64,000 bases of DNA from Paraburkholderia tropica (GCF_900109265.1 NZ_FNZM01000015.1:62001-126000), one strand, 5' to 3'. Shown: positions 18,338 to 27,267, counted from the stretch's first letter. Numbers and translations are program-made. Notes: a model not told the origin generated them from the letters alone.

Positions 18338-19846
18338 ATGCCTCGACGCAACGAACACAAAAGGAATGCCTTGAACGACTCGCTCGACCAGGCGCTTGCG
18401 CGCACTTCGCCGCGCCTGACGCCGCCGCCCACACCGCTGATCAGCGTCGTGATTCACTTGAGCGTCATGGTGCTCTGGTGCGTGCTGTTCGCGCGCGCGT
18501 TCTTCCTGCAGGGCGTGGTGGCGTGGTCGACCGGCATCGCCTATGTGATTTACGACACCGTGCTGCTGCTGTTCGTGGCGTGGCAGGCGCGCGTGCTGTT
18601 GCGTCCCGCGCCGGCCAGCGACGAATCGGCGGCGCCGCCGCACGCGCTGCCCACGCTCGGCGTGATTGTCGCCGCGCACAACGAGGCCGCCGTGTTGCCG
18701 ATCACGCTCGACGCGCTGTTCGCGCAGACGCGCGCGCCGCAGCAGATCGTGATCGCCGACGACGGTTCGAGCGACGGCACGGCCGCGCTGCTCGCGCAAC
18801 GCTACGGGCTCGCCGATCCGGGCGAAGGGCGCCTGAGCGCGCCGTCCGCGCGCTATCCGACGCTGCGCTGGCTGAAGCTCGCGCACGGCGGCAAGGCGCG
18901 CGCGCTCAACGCGGCGCTCAGCGCGATGGACACCGAGACCGTGATGACCGTCGACGCCGATACGCTGCTCGAACCCGACGCCTGCGCCGCCATGGCCACG
19001 GCATTCGGCCGCGAGCCGCAACTGGTCGCGGCGGCGGGGCTGCTCACGCCGGTCTGCGGCAACTCGGCGAGCGGGCGCTTCTTCCAGTGGTTCCAGACCT
19101 ACGAGTACATCCGCAATTTCATTTCGCGCTTTGCGTGGATGCGTGCCGACAGCCTGCTGCTCGTTTCGGGCGCTTTCGCGGCGTTCCGGCGCGAGGCGGT
19201 GATGACGGTGGGCGGCTTCGATCCGCATTGTCTCGTCGAGGACTACGAACTGATCCATCGCCTGCGCCGCCATTCGGCGCGCGAAGGTCTGGGCTGGGAC
19301 GTGCGCGTGATCGGCACGGCGCGCGCCACCACCGACGCGCCCGGTACGCTCGCGAGCTTCCTGCGCCAGCGTCGCCGCTGGTTCGCGGGCTTTCTGCAAA
19401 CGCAGTACTGGTATCGCGACATGACCGGCAATCGCCGTTACGGCAAGCTCGGTCTCATGATGCTGCCGGTCAAGGCGTTCGACACGGTGCAGCCCATCTA
19501 CGGGCTCACGGCGTTCGCGTTGCTGCTCGGTTTTCTTTTCGACGGGCGCTTCACGATCGTGCTGCCCGTGCTCGCGGTGATCGTCGGCAAGATTGCGATC
19601 GATCTCGCGTTCCATCTGTTCTCGGTGCACCTGTACCGGCGCTGGAGCGGCGACCGCACGCATTCCAGCTTCGGCATGGCGTTGCTGGCGGCGATTTTCG
19701 AGCCGTTCTCGTTTCAGCTCATGCGTCACACGGGTGCCACACTCGGCTGGTTCCATTTCCTGCTTGGGCGGCGTAAATGGGGCGTGCAGCAGCGTACCGG
19801 GCTCAGCGCCCACGGGCAGCGCGAAAGCGCGGCCTCTTCTCGCTGA
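18338..19846 (+). CDS. membrane-anchored family 2 glycosyltransferase (PgaC/chitin-synthase-like)
   Basis: A 502-residue processive-type GT2. An N-terminal pair of membrane segments (residues 33-85) is followed by the GT-A domain with IVAAHNEA (110-117), the nucleotide-binding DDGSSDGT (141-148) and the DxD metal site DAD (206-208). The acceptor acid is in VEDYELIHRLR and the QxxRW motif in RQRRRW; more membrane helices close the protein. It probably transfers GlcNAc or a similar sugar to a surface polysaccharide. An in-frame TTG at 18371 with AAGGA upstream is an alternative start. It is not in a visible capsule cluster. Confidence 0.85.
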   Translation: MPRRNEHKRNALNDSLDQALARTSPRLTPPPTPLISVVIHLSVMVLWCVLFARAFFLQGVVAWSTGIAYVIYDTVLLLFVAWQARVLLRPAPASDESAAPPHALPTLGVIVAAHNEAAVLPITLDALFAQTRAPQQIVIADDGSSDGTAALLAQRYGLADPGEGRLSAPSARYPTLRWLKLAHGGKARALNAALSAMDTETVMTVDADTLLEPDACAAMATAFGREPQLVAAAGLLTPVCGNSASGRFFQWFQTYEYIRNFISRFAWMRADSLLLVSGAFAAFRREAVMTVGGFDPHCLVEDYELIHRLRRHSAREGLGWDVRVIGTARATTDAPGTLASFLRQRRRWFAGFLQTQYWYRDMTGNRRYGKLGLMMLPVKAFDTVQPIYGLTAFALLLGFLFDGRFTIVLPVLAVIVGKIAIDLAFHLFSVHLYRRWSGDRTHSSFGMALLAAIFEPFSFQLMRHTGATLGWFHFLLGRRKWGVQQRTGLSAHGQRESAASSR

Positions 19847-19898
19847 GCGCTGAGTACTGAGCGGGTTTCCGGCCTCGATCTTCCGATGGCCGGCTCCG

Positions 19899-19931
19899 GC
19901 GTCATCAAGACGTTTTTCGTCTTGATGACGC
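19899..19931 (+). terminator. perfect 14-bp hairpin with T5 loop
   Basis: GCGTCATCAAGACG (19899-19912), a TTTTT loop and CGTCTTGATGACGC (19918-19931) form a perfect stem between the GT2 and ATP-grasp genes. There is no T-run after it, so it may be an RNA-processing or recombination relic rather than a classical terminator. The rest of 19847-20200 appears empty. Confidence 0.5.
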
Positions 19932-20200
19932 TGCGCTTTCCTCTGATCTAATGTCGCCTGCCCGGTCCGCACCGCCTCTGCACCACGATGAGGCGCGCGG
20001 ACGGTTGGCGTCGCCAGCCGCTCGCGCATTGCGCGGCGGCTTTCGTTTACGCGCGCCGATTTGCACCATGAAGGCGCGCGAAACGGGGCGCGCGGATGGC
20101 ATGTCCCTTGCTTTTCCAGAGTACGCAGCGCGCCACGCATGACGCCACGACGATCATGCGTGCGAGACGCGCCGCTGCATCCACGCGCGAGAACGAGCCG

Positions 20201-21607
20201 ATGCAAGTCCATGACGAAATGCGCGATGAGGGCGCCGTGCGCCCGCACTACGAGCGGTTCCAGCACTGGCTGGAGCGGCAGACTGGCGAAACGATGGCGC
20301 GCAAACGCGCCGAGGCGGACCTGCTGTTCAGGCGTGTGGGGATCACGTTCGCGGTCAACGGCGACCTGTCCGGAACCGAACGTCTGATTCCGTTCGACCT
20401 GATTCCCCGCATCATTCCCGCCGACGAATGGGCGCTGCTCGAACGCGGTTTGCGTCAGCGCGTGCAGGCGCTCAATCTGTTTCTGCACGACGTCTATCAC
20501 GATCGCGACATCGTGCGCGCCGGGCGCATTCCGGCCGAGCAGGTCTACACCAACGCGCAGTATCGGCCCGAGATGCAGGGCATCGATCTGCCGCTCGGCG
20601 TCTACGCGCATATCGCGGGCATCGACATCGTGCGCGACGGCCGCGACGGCGCGTTCTACGTGCTCGAAGACAATCTGCGCGTGCCGTCTGGCGTCTCGTA
20701 CATGCTCGAAAACCGCAAGATGATGATGCGGCTTTTCCCGGAACTCTTCGTGCAGCACAAGGTGGCGCCGGTCGCGCATTATCCCGATCTGCTGCTCGAA
20801 ACGCTGCGCGCCTGCGCGCCCGCGGGCGTGGACGATCCCACCGTCGTGCTGCTCACGCCGGGCATGTACAACTCGGCGTATTTCGAGCACACGTTTCTCG
20901 CGCAGCAGATGGGCGTCGAACTGGTCGAAGGCAGCGATCTGTTCGTCGAAGACAACTACGTGTTCATGCGCACGACGCAAGGCCCGCGCCGCGTCGACGT
21001 GATCTATCGCCGCGTGGACGACGACTTTCTCGATCCGCTCGCATTTCGCGCCGATTCGGCGCTCGGCGTGGCGGGGCTGCTCACGGCATATCGCGCGGGC
21101 CGCGTGGTGCTCGCGAACGCGATGGGCACCGGCGTGGCCGACGACAAGTCGATCTATCCGTATGTGCCGGACATGATCGAGTTCTATCTCGGCGAAAAGC
21201 CGATTCTCAACAATGTGCCGACGTGGCAATGCCGCCGCCCCGAAGATCTCGCCTACACGCTCGACCGGCTGCCCGAACTGGTGGTGAAGGAAGTGCACGG
21301 CGCGGGCGGTTACGGCATGCTCGTCGGCCCCGCTTCGACGCGCGCGGAAATCGAGGCGTTTCGCGCGCGGCTGATCGCGCGGCCCGGCAATTACATCGCG
21401 CAGCCCACGCTGTCGCTGTCGGCGTGCCCGACTTTCGTGGAAGCGGGCATCGCGCCGCGCCACATCGACCTGCGTCCGTTCGTGCTGTCCGGCAAGACCG
21501 TGCAGATGGCGGCGGGCGGCCTCACGCGCGTGGCGCTCAAGGAAGGCTCGCTGGTCGTGAATTCGTCGCAAGGCGGCGGCACGAAGGATACGTGGGTGCT
21601 GGAATAA
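20201..21607 (+). CDS. circularly permuted ATP-grasp family protein (Anbu operon)
   Basis: A 468-residue circularly permuted ATP-grasp type 2 protein (DUF404/DUF407 class). Visible markers are YNSAYFEHTFLAQQMGVELVEG, VDVIYRRVDDDFLDP, VVLANAMGTGVADDKSIYPYVPDMI and the nucleotide-binding VVKEVHGAGGYGMLVGP. The family is thought to ligate amino acids or peptides. It heads a four-gene operon with an alpha-E protein, a transglutaminase-like protease and an Anbu proteasome homologue. This start gives the usual length; in-frame ATGs at 20096 and 20156 are alternatives. Confidence 0.88.
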   Translation: MQVHDEMRDEGAVRPHYERFQHWLERQTGETMARKRAEADLLFRRVGITFAVNGDLSGTERLIPFDLIPRIIPADEWALLERGLRQRVQALNLFLHDVYHDRDIVRAGRIPAEQVYTNAQYRPEMQGIDLPLGVYAHIAGIDIVRDGRDGAFYVLEDNLRVPSGVSYMLENRKMMMRLFPELFVQHKVAPVAHYPDLLLETLRACAPAGVDDPTVVLLTPGMYNSAYFEHTFLAQQMGVELVEGSDLFVEDNYVFMRTTQGPRRVDVIYRRVDDDFLDPLAFRADSALGVAGLLTAYRAGRVVLANAMGTGVADDKSIYPYVPDMIEFYLGEKPILNNVPTWQCRRPEDLAYTLDRLPELVVKEVHGAGGYGMLVGPASTRAEIEAFRARLIARPGNYIAQPTLSLSACPTFVEAGIAPRHIDLRPFVLSGKTVQMAAGGLTRVALKEGSLVVNSSQGGGTKDTWVLE

Positions 21608-21698
21608 ATCCGCGAATGAACCGCGAATAACCCGCGAATAAAGCTCGAATCAACCCGCTCGACAGAATCGCTGCAACTGGAACCGAAGAGGAACGACC

Positions 21699-22652
21699 AT
21701 GCTGAGCCGTACCGCCGATCATCTGTTCTGGATGGCCCGTTATATGGAGCGGGCCGAGAACACCGCGCGCATGCTGGACATCAATCTCAAGGCGCTGCTG
21801 CTGCCGGGCAATGCCGACGACGAGGCGCGCACGCATCGCGCGATGCTGCGCATTTCCGAGCTCGACGCGGCCTTCGACGCGCGTCACGAGAAGGTCACGC
21901 GCGCGAACGTGCTCGAATTTCTGGTCGCGGACCCGACCAATCCGTCGAGTATCTATTCGTGTCTGCAGGCCGCGCGTGAAAACGCGCGCGCCGTGCGCGG
22001 CACGCTCACGACGGAGTGGTGGGAAACAGTCAACGACACCTGGCTGCAGTTTCACGAGCTGCTGCGAACCGACGAATTGAGCACGCATCCGGAAACGCTG
22101 TTCGAATGGGTGAAATTCCGCTCGCATTTGTCGCGCGGCGTGCGTGTGGGGACAGCGTTGCAGGACGACGCACTGTTCTTCACGCAGCTCGGCACCTTTC
22201 TCGAACGCGCCGACAACACCGCGCGCATTCTCGACGTGCGTTTCGTGGAAGTCGATAACGCCGATTCGCGTTCCGCCGCGCGTCAGCTCGAAGACTTCTA
22301 TTACTGGACGTCGATTCTGAGTTCGGTGTCGGCGCTCGAAATCTATCGCAAGGTCTATCGCGACGTGGTCACGCCGGCGCGCGTGGTCGAACTGTTGATC
22401 CTCAATCAGCAGATGCCGCGTTCGCTGCTCGCGTCGATGGACGGCGTGTGCGCGAATCTCGCGATGCTGCGCACGGACACGTCGAAAGAGGTCGAGCGCA
22501 CGGCGGGCAAGCTGCGCGCCGAACTGCTCTATGCGGATCTGCGGCAGATTTTTTCGGTGGGCGTGCATACGTTTCTCACGCAGTTCCTCGCGCGCGTCTA
22601 CGAACTCGGCAACCAGGTGGCGCGTACCTATCTGATGCTGCCGGTGGGTTAG
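21699..22652 (+). CDS. alpha-E domain protein (Anbu operon)
   Basis: A 317-residue all-helical protein beginning MLSRTADHLFWMARYMERAENTARMLD, the signature of the alpha-E (DUF403) family. An internal second copy of the pattern (FLERADNTARILDVR) is visible at about residue 165, suggesting a duplicated fold. The family is almost always encoded next to circularly permuted ATP-grasp proteins and probably works with them; molecular role unknown. Ribosome binding site GAGGA upstream; the gap from the preceding gene is 91 bases. Confidence 0.9.
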   Translation: MLSRTADHLFWMARYMERAENTARMLDINLKALLLPGNADDEARTHRAMLRISELDAAFDARHEKVTRANVLEFLVADPTNPSSIYSCLQAARENARAVRGTLTTEWWETVNDTWLQFHELLRTDELSTHPETLFEWVKFRSHLSRGVRVGTALQDDALFFTQLGTFLERADNTARILDVRFVEVDNADSRSAARQLEDFYYWTSILSSVSALEIYRKVYRDVVTPARVVELLILNQQMPRSLLASMDGVCANLAMLRTDTSKEVERTAGKLRAELLYADLRQIFSVGVHTFLTQFLARVYELGNQVARTYLMLPVG

Positions 22653-22726
22653 ACGGGCGCGCGCGGATCGATATCTTTTTCGCCTTGATGTGGTTCTTGT
22701 TGCCGTTTTGTTGAAGGACTTTCGCC

Positions 22727-23536
22727 ATGCAACTCGCGATTCGCCACGACACCGTTTATCGCTACGATGCGCCCGTGCATTATTCGATCCAGCAGTTGCG
22801 CCTCGCGCCGCTCACCACGTCGAGCCAGATCGTCACGCAATGGCATGTCGATGCTCCGGGCAAGCTCGACGCGAGCCGTGACGCCTACGGCAACACGCTG
22901 ATGACGCTGGTGCTCTCGAAGCCGCACAACGAGATCCGGCTACGCGTGCGCGGCGAAGTGGAGACGGTGCCGCTCGCCGACGGTCGGTTGCCCGAAGGCG
23001 AGGGCCCGATTCCCGCCGAGCATTTCACGTCGCCCACGCGCCTGACCGAAGCCGACGACGCGCTCGCCGCGTTCGCGCACAGTCTCGCGCCGCTCGATAG
23101 CGCGGCCGCGCTGCTCGAGGCGGCGGCGCGCGTGACCGAGCGCGTGTGCTACGAAGCGGGCGTGACAGACGTCACGCATACGGCCGCGGATGCGCTCGCG
23201 ATCGGGCGCGGCGTGTGTCAGGACCACGCGCACGTGATGTTGGCGCTGTGCCGCGCGCGCGGCGTGCCGGCGCGCTACGTGAGCGGCTATGTCGATCCCG
23301 GCGACGTGCCGGAGATGGCGAGCCACGCGTGGGTCGACGTCTGGCTCGACGGCGGCTGGGTCACGGTGGACGTCACGCATGCGTGTTTCGCGAGCGAGAA
23401 GTACTGCCGCATTGCCGTGGGCCGCGACTACGAAGCGGCGGCGCCGGTGCGCGGACGCCGCATCGGCGGACTGAACGAGACGATGGACGTGAACGTGCGC
23501 GTCAGCGCGCAGAGTGCACTGAGTGCGCAGCAATAG
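22727..23536 (+). CDS. transglutaminase-like cysteine protease (Anbu operon)
   Basis: A 269-residue protein with the bacterial transglutaminase N-terminal beta domain (residues 1-95) and the transglutaminase-like core. Catalytic Cys164 is in RGVCQDHAH, His200 in ASHAWVDVW and Asp215 in VTVDVTH, so the triad is intact. In this operon the enzyme is proposed to be a peptidase acting on the ATP-grasp product. It starts 74 bases after the alpha-E gene. Confidence 0.9.
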   Translation: MQLAIRHDTVYRYDAPVHYSIQQLRLAPLTTSSQIVTQWHVDAPGKLDASRDAYGNTLMTLVLSKPHNEIRLRVRGEVETVPLADGRLPEGEGPIPAEHFTSPTRLTEADDALAAFAHSLAPLDSAAALLEAAARVTERVCYEAGVTDVTHTAADALAIGRGVCQDHAHVMLALCRARGVPARYVSGYVDPGDVPEMASHAWVDVWLDGGWVTVDVTHACFASEKYCRIAVGRDYEAAAPVRGRRIGGLNETMDVNVRVSAQSALSAQQ

Positions 23537-23561
23537 TTTTCTCGATATCGGAAAGGAAACT
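23536..23561. repeat. variant of the dispersed palindrome in the Anbu operon
   Basis: Beginning at the transglutaminase stop codon, GTTTTCTCGATATCGG runs into AAAGGAAAC, an expanded relative of the GTTTCCGAT-type palindrome. Confidence 0.35.
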
Positions 23562-23628
23562 CAAGGAGACGACGCGTGTTTCGCATCGGCAACATCCGGT
23601 GCGTAGAGCGACGCGTCGAGGGAACAGC

Positions 23629-24495
23629 ATGACCTACTGTGTAGCCATGGCCGTCGACGACGGCCTCGTTTTTCTCGCGGATACGCGTACCAACGCGGGC
23701 GTCGATCACATCAGCACGTCGCGCAAGATGGCCGTGTTCGAGGAGCCGGGCGAACGCGTGCTGGTGCTGCTCGTGGCCGGCAATCTGGCGATCACGCAGG
23801 CGACGCTGCAGGTGCTCACCGAGCATCAGGACCCGGCGCGGCCCACGCTCTGGAACGTGCCGGGCATGGTCGAGGCAGCGCGGCTCGTCGGCGAGGCGGT
23901 GCGCGAGGTGCATCGGCGCGACGCCGAGGCGCTCAAGGCCTTCAACGTCGATTTCAATTGCAGCTTCATCCTCGGCGGGCAGTTGCGCGGTCAGCCGATG
24001 CGGCTGTTCCAGATCTACGCGGCGGGCAATTTCATCGAGACGTCGAGCGTCAATCCGTATTTCCAGATCGGCGAATCGAAGTACGGCAAGCCGATCATCG
24101 ATCGCGTGCTGACGCCGCGCACGCCGCTCGACGAGGCTGCGAAATGCGCGCTCATTTCGATGGATTCCACCTTGCGCTCGAATCTCTCGGTGGGTTTGCC
24201 GCTCGATTTGCTCGTCTACGAGCGCGATGCGTTGCGCGTGACTCGCTATGCATCGCTCGATGAATCGAACGCCTATTTCGACATGCTGCATTCGACGTGG
24301 GGCGAGCGGCTGCGTCAGGTGTTCAGCGAGATTCCCGATCCGCTCTGGACCGATAGCGGCAGCGCGCCGCGTCACGAGCGCGTCGATTTGCCGATCGTCG
24401 CGCGGCCCGCGCACGACGGCGGCGGCACCGAGCCGCGTCTTGCGCAGACGCTCGCGCAAGGGCCGCAGCCCGGGCTGCCGCCGCGTAACACCTGA
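23629..24495 (+). CDS. Anbu (ancestral beta subunit) proteasome-type peptidase
   Basis: A 288-residue Ntn-hydrolase related to 20S proteasome beta subunits and HslV. The mature N-terminus would be Thr after Met removal (MTYCVAMAV). Asp18 and Lys33 (Asp17/Lys32 in mature numbering) complete the usual Thr/Asp/Lys catalytic set. IYAAGNFIE and FQIGESKYGKPIIDRVL are typical of Anbu. A C-terminal tail of about 45 residues is Pro/Arg-rich and not conserved-looking. It is the last gene of the operon. Known relatives assemble into open-ring or spiral multimers; the physiological substrate is not known. Confidence 0.93.
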   Translation: MTYCVAMAVDDGLVFLADTRTNAGVDHISTSRKMAVFEEPGERVLVLLVAGNLAITQATLQVLTEHQDPARPTLWNVPGMVEAARLVGEAVREVHRRDAEALKAFNVDFNCSFILGGQLRGQPMRLFQIYAAGNFIETSSVNPYFQIGESKYGKPIIDRVLTPRTPLDEAAKCALISMDSTLRSNLSVGLPLDLLVYERDALRVTRYASLDESNAYFDMLHSTWGERLRQVFSEIPDPLWTDSGSAPRHERVDLPIVARPAHDGGGTEPRLAQTLAQGPQPGLPPRNT

Positions 24496-24510
24496 CGCCT
24501 GATCCTTCGG

Positions 24511-24574
24511 CAGCCTCGGGCAGCCTCGGGCACGTCAGGCGCATCGGGGCACGTCGGGGCATGTCGGGGCATGT
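24511..24574. repeat. tandem 10-bp repeats downstream of Anbu
   Basis: CAGCCTCGGG occurs twice (24511-24530). After ten bases, three related units (GCATCGGGGC, ACGTCGGGGC, ATGTCGGGGC) and a partial fourth follow at 24541-24574. The whole block keeps a 10-bp period. Confidence 0.7.
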
Positions 24575-24699
24575 AAGGCCGCCGAACCGTCATGCGTGCG
24601 TCGCTTGCGCCGACGCACGCGGTATCCTCCCGTGAGACGTGTAGCCCGCGCGCGGCGCGCAGCCCGTGCGACTTTCGACCGGACACAGGAGACAGGTTC

Positions 24700-26460
24700 A
24701 TGAAGCACGACGACCCGAAGCCCGAGGACCCGCACGAAGCAGGCGGCCCGCCGAGCGATCAGGGCAACGCACACGGCCCGAGCGGCCCCGACGATCCCAC
24801 GCGTCGCCGCGTGCTGGGCGGCCTCGCGGCGGTGGGCGTGGGCCTCGCGATCGGCGGCTGCGAGACGACCGGGCCGGGCGCGACCGGCACGATGGGCTCG
24901 ACGGGCGCGACGGGCGGACCCGGTGCGCCGCGCAGCGCGGCCGACGCGCGCGTGGATGCGGCGTTGCGCGACCAGGTGCGCCACATCGTCGTGATCTACG
25001 CCGAGAACCGCAGCTTCGTGAACCTGTACGGCGATTTTCCGGGCGTGCAGACGCCGCTTGCCGGTGTCGGCGCAGCGCGCTATACGCAGCTCGACCGCGA
25101 CGGCAAAACCGCGCTCGCGCAGTTGCCGAAGATCTGGGGCGGGCTCGTTCCGCAGGCGCAGGAAGTCGGCGGCCGGCGCTACATGATCGACGAGCAGGCC
25201 ATCACGGGGCTGTCGAACGGGCCGTTCCGCATCGCCGACGCGCAGGGCCGGCCGCTGCCGAACGGCGTCATCACGCGCGACCTCGTGCATCGCTTCTATC
25301 AGAACCAGATGCAGATCAACGGCGGCCGCAACGACCAGTTCGCCGCGTGGGGCGACTCGGGCGGGCTCGTGATGGGCTATTACGAGAATTCGGCGGACTC
25401 GCTGCGGCTGTGGAAACTCGCCCAGCAATACACGCTTTGCGACAACTTCTTCATGGCCGCGTTCGGCGGTTCGTGGCTCAACCACATCTTCCTGATCTCT
25501 GCGCAGGCGCCGTTCTATCCCAACATCCAGGCGAGCCCGGCGAAGCATCTGGTTTCCGTGCTCGATGGCGACGATCCGCTCGGCACGCGTCTGAAAACGG
25601 CGGCGGCGAGTCCGGCGTCGGCGCTCGGCGGCCCGCCGAAGTTCGTGAACGACGGCCTGTTCACGCCCGACGGCTACGCGGTCAATACGATGGCGCCGCC
25701 GTATCAGCCGAGTAGTGTGCGTCCGGCCGAGGACGGCAATGCGGCGTGGGCCGATGCCGCCGATCCGCGCGTGTTGCCGCCGCAAACCTACGCGACGATC
25801 GGCGACCGGCTGTCGGCGAAGGGTGTCGACTGGGCGTGGTACAGCGGCGCCTGGCAGTACGCGCTCGACCATCGCGATACCGGCGCGGTGCCGGATTTTC
25901 AGTATCACCATCAGCCCTTCAACTACTTCGCGAGCTTTGCGCCGGGGACGGCGGAGCGCGCGCGGCACCTGCGCGACGCGGGCGTGGGCGACGATCCGGC
26001 CACCAACCGCCTGCTCGCCGACATCGACGCGGGCCGTCTGCCGACGGTGACCTTCTACAAGCCGCAGGGCAATCTGAACATGCACGCGGGCTATGCGGAT
26101 GTGGAGTCGGGCGACCGGCACGTGGCCGCCGTCATCGAGCATCTGCAGCGCAGCCCGCAATGGGCCAACACGGTGATCGTCATGACGCACGACGAGAACG
26201 GCGGCTGGTGGGATCCGGTCGCGCCGCCCACGGGCGACCGCTGGGGACCGGGCTCGCGCATTCCGGCGCTCGTGATCGCGCCGTTCGCGAAGCAGGGTTA
26301 CGTCGATCACACGTTCTACGACACGGCGTCGATCCTGCGCTTCATCAGCCGCGTGCATGGCCTCGCGCCGCTCGACGGCGTGGCGTCGCGCGACCGGGCG
26401 TTTGCCGGGCGCGGACGGACGCCGCCTGGCGATCTGACGGCGGCGCTCGATCTGGCCTGA
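24700..26460 (+). CDS. TAT-exported acid phosphatase / phosphoesterase (AcpA-like)
   Basis: A 586-residue member of the AcpA/phospholipase C phosphoesterase superfamily. The N-terminus holds TRRRVLGGLAAVGVGLAIGGC, a twin-arginine-like motif followed by a lipobox with Cys54, so the enzyme is probably a TAT-dependent lipoprotein. Metal/nucleophile regions are IVVIYAENRSFVNLYG, GGSWLNHIFLISAQAP, MTHDENGGWWDPV and FYDTASILRFIS. AGGAGA precedes the ATG. A short Gly-Ala-Thr collagen-like linker (residues 58-77) joins the anchor to the domain. Expected to hydrolyse phosphomonoesters at the cell surface. Confidence 0.9.
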   Translation: MKHDDPKPEDPHEAGGPPSDQGNAHGPSGPDDPTRRRVLGGLAAVGVGLAIGGCETTGPGATGTMGSTGATGGPGAPRSAADARVDAALRDQVRHIVVIYAENRSFVNLYGDFPGVQTPLAGVGAARYTQLDRDGKTALAQLPKIWGGLVPQAQEVGGRRYMIDEQAITGLSNGPFRIADAQGRPLPNGVITRDLVHRFYQNQMQINGGRNDQFAAWGDSGGLVMGYYENSADSLRLWKLAQQYTLCDNFFMAAFGGSWLNHIFLISAQAPFYPNIQASPAKHLVSVLDGDDPLGTRLKTAAASPASALGGPPKFVNDGLFTPDGYAVNTMAPPYQPSSVRPAEDGNAAWADAADPRVLPPQTYATIGDRLSAKGVDWAWYSGAWQYALDHRDTGAVPDFQYHHQPFNYFASFAPGTAERARHLRDAGVGDDPATNRLLADIDAGRLPTVTFYKPQGNLNMHAGYADVESGDRHVAAVIEHLQRSPQWANTVIVMTHDENGGWWDPVAPPTGDRWGPGSRIPALVIAPFAKQGYVDHTFYDTASILRFISRVHGLAPLDGVASRDRAFAGRGRTPPGDLTAALDLA

Positions 26461-26601
26461 GGTGAGCGAAGAGAGGTAATCGAACGCGAAGCGGGGAGGC
26501 GAGCGCCTCGCCCGCGCGAGCGGTGCTCATCGCAGACGCAGTTGCCGCTTTCGTGACTGGAGCGACTAACTGTCCGTCCGATCAATGAGTTGGCGTAATC
26601 T

Positions 26602-26902
26602 CCAGGAGGTTATCCCCAAAGTTTTCAACAAAAACTGTGGACAACTTTTTTGCGCAAAAAACGTGCATTTCTGCTGCTCCCGACGCGCTTCTCTTTTTCC
26701 GTCAACGACTTAGGTGAAATGTCCCAAGGTTGCCCACAAGGCTGTGAACAAAATCTGTGGACAAGCCAGTCGGGGACGCAGCGCCTGACGCCCGATCTGC
26801 TCCGATTGGAAACGTCGTGAACAAACCGATATGCATCAGGCACTTGGCGCACTCGTCCCAGGGTTACGCACAGGGCTGCCAACAAAATCTGTGGAGAACT
26901 TT
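26602..26902. repeat. three DnaA-box-like inverted-pair repeat units
   Basis: Three direct repeats of about 46 bp start near 26602, 26722 and 26856. Each has a left box (GTTATCCCCA 26609, GTTGCCCACA 26729, GTTACGCACA 26863) and an oppositely oriented right box (TGTGGACAAC 26636, TGTGGACAAG 26756, TGTGGAGAAC 26890). The box-to-box offset is exactly 27 bp in all three, and AACAAAAWCTGTGG is shared. All six boxes resemble the DnaA consensus TTATCCACA. The whole gap 26461-26976 has no credible gene. It may be an origin-like or DnaA-titrating element. Confidence 0.7.
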
Positions 26903-26976
26903 GTCGCGTGATGCGTGAGCGTGCGAAGGCGGGCTTCGCGTGAGGGGCGAGGGAAGCGGCGACGGGATTGGCGCGA

Positions 26977-27267
26977 TCAGGCGTCAGCGGCCTGCCAGAC
27001 CAGCGCGACTGTCTGGAGGACGATGAGCGCGCGGGAAGTGGGCGTCCAGAGCGATGTTTTCACGTTGGGCGCGCAACGCCAGGCGCAGACCATCCACAGA
27101 AACAGTCCGGCCGCATAAAGCATGACGACGACCAGCAACGCGAGCGTCGATGCCTCGGCTTGCACGCACGCGCGCAGGATGAAGCCGGCAACGAGGCCGT
27201 AGGGGAGACCGAGCAGCCACCAAACCTTCCAGCACCGTTCCTGACCGCGCCATGCGTTGATAAACAT
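26977..27267 (-). CDS. small two-helix membrane protein of unknown function
   Basis: A 96-residue protein starting at ATG 27267, which has AGGAGG seven bases upstream; a longer frame to 27312 is not needed. Three hydrophobic stretches are visible (LLGLPYGLVAGFILRACV, TLALLVVVMLYAAGLFLWMVCA, ALIVLQTVALVW). No known motif recognised. It stands alone between the DnaA-box-like repeats and a palindrome-rich gap. Confidence 0.6.
   Translation of the reverse strand: MFINAWRGQERCWKVWWLLGLPYGLVAGFILRACVQAEASTLALLVVVMLYAAGLFLWMVCAWRCAPNVKTSLWTPTSRALIVLQTVALVWQAADA

Noticed and set aside
18251..21571. 1106-codon - strand open frame over GT2 and ATP-grasp genes
   Set aside because: Composition is Arg/His/Ala-dominated low complexity typical of antisense frames; both + strand genes have clear motifs.
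26625..26885. 86-codon - strand frame within the DnaA-box-like repeats
   Set aside because: Its sequence is dictated by the repeats and it lacks a start signal.
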